Shown: in pieces, positions 4,093 through 7,105 of the stretch
How the letters are laid out: each line of letters starts with the position of its first letter
Position numbering within the stretch: position 1 is the first letter of the stretch
Notes under the pieces: model-generated
What the model saw: only the letters and a program-made list of their open reading frames with translations
The model's database searches: none
What the model was told of the DNA's origin: nothing
From: Frankiaceae bacterium
GTDB lineage: Bacteria; Actinomycetota; Actinomycetes; JAVEEJ01
NCBI GenBank assembly: GCA_030840515.1
Contig: JAVEEJ010000330.1
Coordinates: 1 to 7,105, forward strand
Direction: 5' to 3'
DNA: 7,105 bases
Translations under genes and position numbers: made by a program

Positions 4093-6714
4093 TTAGAGGT
4101 CGCGGAGCCGGGCGGGTTCGAGCCGCCCGGCCCAGCGGCCGCAGGCATAGACGGCGAGTGCGCTCGCGGTGCAGACGCCGGCCACAAGACTCGCGAGGTA
4201 GGTCCACGGCACGGTGATGTGCTCCGGTGCTGGATCGAAGATCCCGGTCAGCACCTTCACCAGCGTGTAGGCGATCGCGGTCCCGATGCCGATGCCGCCG
4301 GCCACCCCCGCCACGACGAGGGCCCGTGCCTCGCTCCACAGGAACGAGGCCCGCTGGCGTGCGCTGGCCCCGAGGACTCCGAGCGCGACCAGGGATCGGG
4401 TGCGCTGGGCGGCTCCGACCACGAGAGCGAGTACGGCGCTCGCGAGAGCGAGCAGCACTCCGAAGCCGATGCCGAGCCGGGAGAGCCCGGACAGGTCGGT
4501 GGCGGCAAGACCCGACGCAGTGGTCACGGCGGCGGTCTCGGTCGCGGTGTCGGAGACCGTGACTCCCGGCTGGGCAAGCAGGTGCCGAAGCGCTGCACCG
4601 ACCTTCTTGGGGTGGTCGGTGCGGACCAGCAGCGTCTCGGGTGCGCTCCTCCCGGTCACCTGCGCCACGTAGGAGGCGTTCGCGACGACGAAGCTGTCCC
4701 GCGGCGCGGTGGCGAACTCCGTCACAACGCCCACGACGTGGAACGGCACGGCGCGATACGTCCCGGCGGTGTCGCGCAGCCGAAGCCGAATGAGGTCGCC
4801 GGGGCGCAGCTGGTAGTCGTGCAGGGTCTCCTGCGACACCAGTGCGCCATCGCGCGTAGCCCCCAGCTTGGTAAGGACCTGATGCACCGAGCTGCCGGGT
4901 GTGAACGCGTTGAGCAGAGGGGCGGCCTGTCCGATGGTCGCAGCGTTCACGCCGTAGAGGTCCTGCAGATCGGGTCCCACGTAGGTCAGCCGGTGCAGCA
5001 TCGGCTCGACGTGCTTGACGCCGCTCACCTTGGCGACGCGCGCTGCATCCAGCCCGGGGGTCACGGTGTCGGGTGGCACGGTCACGGCGGCGTCGGAGCC
5101 GACCGTCAGCGCCACATCGATCCGGGCCTGCTTGTCGTAGGTGGCGGTGAAGACGCTCGTCGACACCGCCACGCCGATCGCGAGGCCGAGGCCGGTCGCA
5201 CCGCGTGCGATCAGCCGACGCCGCCGCCGCACCGTCGCGGCGCGCAGATCCGGCACCCTTCCTGAGGGGTCGCGCTTCGGTCGCCGCCGCCCGCGCTTGA
5301 GCACCGAAGCAGTGACGCGCCACAGCAGCAGTCCCAGGCCTGGCCACGCGAAGGCGGGAGCGAGCAGGGCGGCGTAGTCGACGGACGCGACAGGGAGTCC
5401 CTCGGGTACGACGACCACCTTGTATCCGTTGCGCGACGACAGGTAGAGCACCAGCCCGGCGACGCCCAGCAGGACGACGTCGAGCCCGAGCCGTAGCGCC
5501 AGCGGCTGGCGGGTGGTCGGCAGTGCCGTCGTGGTGTCGCTGATGCTCGGCGGGTCGGACCTGCGGAGCAGCCGGGCCACGGGCCACAGCTCGGTGAGCA
5601 GGGCGAGTGCGAACCCGAGTGCTACCGCGCCGGTCAGCCAGACCCCGTCGACGGGGACGTGCCGACCGAGCGCCAGCCGGGTCACGGCGTACGCGCCTGC
5701 GACTCCAAGACCGGCCCCCAGTGCACCGTCGAGCAGTGCGGGGGAGCCGACCAGAACGGCGGCGCGTGCGGGGGTCGCGCCGCGCAGCCTGAGGATGCCC
5801 AGCTCGCGGCGCTGCCTGTCGGTGCGCAGCGCCACCACGAGGGCGGTGACGATGCCGGCGAGGACGACACCGGGAGCGCCGAGCAGCAGCACGAGCAGCC
5901 GGGCGTAGAGCGCGTCCTCCCGGGCGGCGGACAGCGCTGCGCCGAGGTTGTCCCCGACGAGGGCGGCGCCGGCGACTTTCACCGCGAAGTTGTTGGCGCG
6001 CTGCGTCACCAGCACCGACGCCTGGTCAGGGTCGTGAGGAAGGGCGCTGTGGTTGAAGCGCACGTGGAGTTGGTGAACCACGGCGCGTCCGGCAGTCACG
6101 CGGGCGAAGTCAGCCGACGGCACGATGAGGACGTTGTCGGGAGGAGCGCTTGCGCCCGATCCGGCGGGGGCGCCGACGACCTGGAAGAACGAGTCGGCCG
6201 CCGGCAGGTCGACGATTCCGGCGACGGTGAGCTTCGCGCCTCCTACGACCGCGACCGAGTCGCCGACAGTCGCGGCCAGGTTGGCCGCGGTCTGCTGCTG
6301 TAGCCGGATCCCGCTGCGCGACCCGAGCAGGGCCTTGAGCTCACGCGGCGCGAAGGCTGCGTAGTCAGGCGGCAGGCCGACGACGTACGCACGACCCGTT
6401 GTCCGGGTCGCCCCGGCTGTGGTGCTGGTCAGGCCTGGGACCACGGCAAGGTCGACCGAAGCGATGCCCGCGACGCCGGGAATGGAGCGCAAGGCCGCCG
6501 TCACGTCGGCGACGCTGCCGGCCGGGGTCACCTGGACCTGCCAGTCGACCGGCACTCGCGCGGCAGCCCGCACACTCAGATCGGCCCTGGTGGCGCTGAT
6601 GAACGACCCGACAGCGGCGAGGTAGGACACGACGAGGCCGACGGCGAGCGCCGCCGCGATCGTCTCGGGGAGCCGGCGGCGAAGGGTGGCCCAGACCAGC
6701 GTGAGCGGGTTCAT
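4093..6714 (-). CDS. FtsX-type ABC transporter permease, two-module, about ten membrane helices
   Basis: The 873-residue protein has two tandem permease modules. Helix 1 (about 18-39) is followed by a large extracytoplasmic domain (about 40-270). Helices at about 272-297, 326-349 and 357-380 make the first FtsX core, with the cytoplasmic motif RRELGILRLRGATPAR (302-317). Helices at about 410-426 and 448-466 come next, then a strongly basic cytoplasmic loop (474-504). Helix 7 (503-522) is followed by the second external domain (about 523-742). Helices at about 743-768, 796-818 and 835-857 make the second FtsX core, with RTRSLVALGVLGASARQR (771-788). The cytoplasmic 'ELG.LR..GA' coupling segment is typical of MacB/FtsX transporters, which usually move lipids, peptides or antibiotics or transmit force to envelope enzymes rather than import solutes. 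The substrate is unknown. The ATG overlaps the ATPase stop codon (ATGA), and GAGGA (6721-6725) is 6 bases upstream. Confidence 0.92.
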   Translation of the reverse strand: MNPLTLVWATLRRRLPETIAAALAVGLVVSYLAAVGSFISATRADLSVRAAARVPVDWQVQVTPAGSVADVTAALRSIPGVAGIASVDLAVVPGLTSTTAGATRTTGRAYVVGLPPDYAAFAPRELKALLGSRSGIRLQQQTAANLAATVGDSVAVVGGAKLTVAGIVDLPAADSFFQVVGAPAGSGASAPPDNVLIVPSADFARVTAGRAVVHQLHVRFNHSALPHDPDQASVLVTQRANNFAVKVAGAALVGDNLGAALSAAREDALYARLLVLLLGAPGVVLAGIVTALVVALRTDRQRRELGILRLRGATPARAAVLVGSPALLDGALGAGLGVAGAYAVTRLALGRHVPVDGVWLTGAVALGFALALLTELWPVARLLRRSDPPSISDTTTALPTTRQPLALRLGLDVVLLGVAGLVLYLSSRNGYKVVVVPEGLPVASVDYAALLAPAFAWPGLGLLLWRVTASVLKRGRRRPKRDPSGRVPDLRAATVRRRRRLIARGATGLGLAIGVAVSTSVFTATYDKQARIDVALTVGSDAAVTVPPDTVTPGLDAARVAKVSGVKHVEPMLHRLTYVGPDLQDLYGVNAATIGQAAPLLNAFTPGSSVHQVLTKLGATRDGALVSQETLHDYQLRPGDLIRLRLRDTAGTYRAVPFHVVGVVTEFATAPRDSFVVANASYVAQVTGRSAPETLLVRTDHPKKVGAALRHLLAQPGVTVSDTATETAAVTTASGLAATDLSGLSRLGIGFGVLLALASAVLALVVGAAQRTRSLVALGVLGASARQRASFLWSEARALVVAGVAGGIGIGTAIAYTLVKVLTGIFDPAPEHITVPWTYLASLVAGVCTASALAVYACGRWAGRLEPARLRDL
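4107..4131 (+). terminator. Candidate hairpin terminator for the basic repeat protein gene
   Basis: A perfect 9-bp GC-only stem, GCCGGGCGG (4107-4115) and CCGCCCGGC (4123-4131), with a 7-base loop GTTCGAG, begins 24 bp after the stop of the plus-strand gene. No T-run follows, which is common for actinobacterial hairpins but lowers certainty. It lies within the last codons of the opposing permease gene (around residues 861-869), so it may simply reflect Arg/Ala/Pro-rich coding sequence. Confidence 0.45.
6711..6714 (-). promoter_or_regulatory. ATGA stop-start overlap coupling ATPase and permease
   Basis: On the minus strand the ATPase stop TGA (6711-6713) and the permease start ATG (6712-6714) share two bases. 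With the GAGGA site at 6721-6725 inside the end of the ATPase gene, this arrangement favours translational coupling and matched output of the two transporter subunits. Confidence 0.85.
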
Positions 6715-7105
6715 GCCGCTTCCTCGAGTCGTCCGTCGTCGAGGTGCAGCACGCGGTGCGCGCGCGCCGCGACCTCCGGGTCGTGGGTGGCGATGACGAG
6801 CGCGAAGCCTTCGCGTGCTCGAGCCGCGAGCAGCCCAAGGACGCGCGCCCCGGTGGCGCGATCCAGCGAGCCGGTCGGCTCATCGACGAGCAGCACGGCC
6901 GGGTCGAGCGCCAGCCCGCGTGCGAGCGACGTGCGCTGAGCCATCCCGCCGGAGAGCTCGGATGGGAGGGCGTCTGCTGCGTCAGCGACGCCCAGGGCCG
7001 CGAGCTCCGCGCGCGACCGCTCCTCGGCCTGGTCGGGATCGGCCCCGTGCAGCCGCATCGCCAGCATCACGTTCTCCAGTGCGGTGAGCTCGGGGATGAG
7101 CGACG
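6711..7105 (-). CDS. ABC transporter ATP-binding protein (LolD/MacB type), C-terminal 130 residues
   Basis: The gene enters from the right edge; only the C-terminal part is present, beginning inside the frame at the Q-loop side (SLIPELTALENVMLAM, the usual sequence after the Q-loop glutamine). In fragment numbering, the ABC signature is LSGGMAQR (50-57), Walker B is AVLLVDEP (69-76) with catalytic Glu75, the D-loop is GSLD (78-81) and the switch His is His107 in ATHD. Walker A and the start codon lie outside the window. The 'LTALENV' and 'DEPTGSLD' wording places it with ATPases that drive FtsX/MacB-type permeases, in line with the coupled permease gene next to it. The fifth signature residue is Met rather than the more common Gln. 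The GTG at 7068-7070 is an internal valine codon, not a start, because the conserved sequence continues upstream of it to the edge. Confidence 0.95.
   Translation of the reverse strand, partial: SLIPELTALENVMLAMRLHGADPDQAEERSRAELAALGVADAADALPSELSGGMAQRTSLARGLALDPAVLLVDEPTGSLDRATGARVLGLLAARAREGFALVIATHDPEVAARAHRVLHLDDGRLEEAA

Noticed and set aside
4219..5265. 348-codon open frame on the plus strand opposite the permease
   Set aside because: It is an antisense shadow caused by high GC; the product is rich in Gly, His and Arg with no recognisable motif or ribosome binding site.
3962..5587. Long 541-codon open frame on the minus strand
   Set aside because: It lies in another frame of the permease gene, is an Arg/Ala/Pro-rich shadow translation without any domain, and competes with a protein that has clear FtsX features.
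5659..6303. 214-codon open frame on the plus strand
   Set aside because: Another antisense shadow of the permease gene, with low-complexity Gly/Arg/Val composition and no start signal.

Overview
The window is chromosomal DNA from a high-GC actinobacterium. Codon third positions are overwhelmingly G or C, and GTG starts are used. Several products belong to lineages I associate with Actinomycetota: a stand-alone RibD C-terminal-type reductase, a secreted NagZ-like GH3 protein with an HFPGLGRATGNTD loop, and a Lys/Arg-Ala pentad-repeat DNA-binding protein. I cannot name a genus. No transposase, integrase, tRNA, rRNA, CRISPR array or phage gene is visible, and base composition looks uniform, so this reads as core or near-core chromosome.

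Layout, left to right. Minus strand, 1-140: the N-terminus of a single-pass membrane protein that runs off the left edge. Minus strand, 220-876: a HAD phosphatase of the 5'-nucleotidase/phosphoglycolate-phosphatase type. Minus strand, 905-1189: a small two-cysteine membrane protein of unknown function, possibly co-transcribed with the HAD gene. A 109-bp divergent intergenic region follows. Plus strand, 1299-1664: a four-helix DoxX-type membrane protein. Plus strand, 1720-2847: a secreted GH3 protein related to beta-N-acetylhexosaminidase NagZ, with altered active-site loops. Minus strand, 2857-3576: a RibD C-terminal-type NADPH-dependent reductase. Plus strand, 3607-4083, divergent from it: a small very basic protein with ten tandem pentapeptides and a helical C-terminal domain, probably nucleoid-associated. 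Minus strand, 4093-6714: a two-module FtsX-type ABC permease. Minus strand, 6711-7105: its ATPase, entering from the right edge and overlapping the permease start by four bases.

Most genes are unrelated neighbours rather than one pathway. The only firm functional unit is the ATPase-permease pair, which is translationally coupled and should form one transporter of the MacB/FtsX type. Both convergent gene pairs are separated by exactly 9 bp, so 3' ends must overlap or terminate inside the opposing gene. A strong GC hairpin at 4107-4131 is the best candidate for such a terminator.

I found no clear new multi-gene system. The points most worth a second look are the pentad-repeat basic protein, the GH3 enzyme that keeps its nucleophile but lacks the usual Asp-His acid/base dyad, and the compact 30-bp divergent region where -10-like elements sit exactly where leaderless transcription would need them for both genes.
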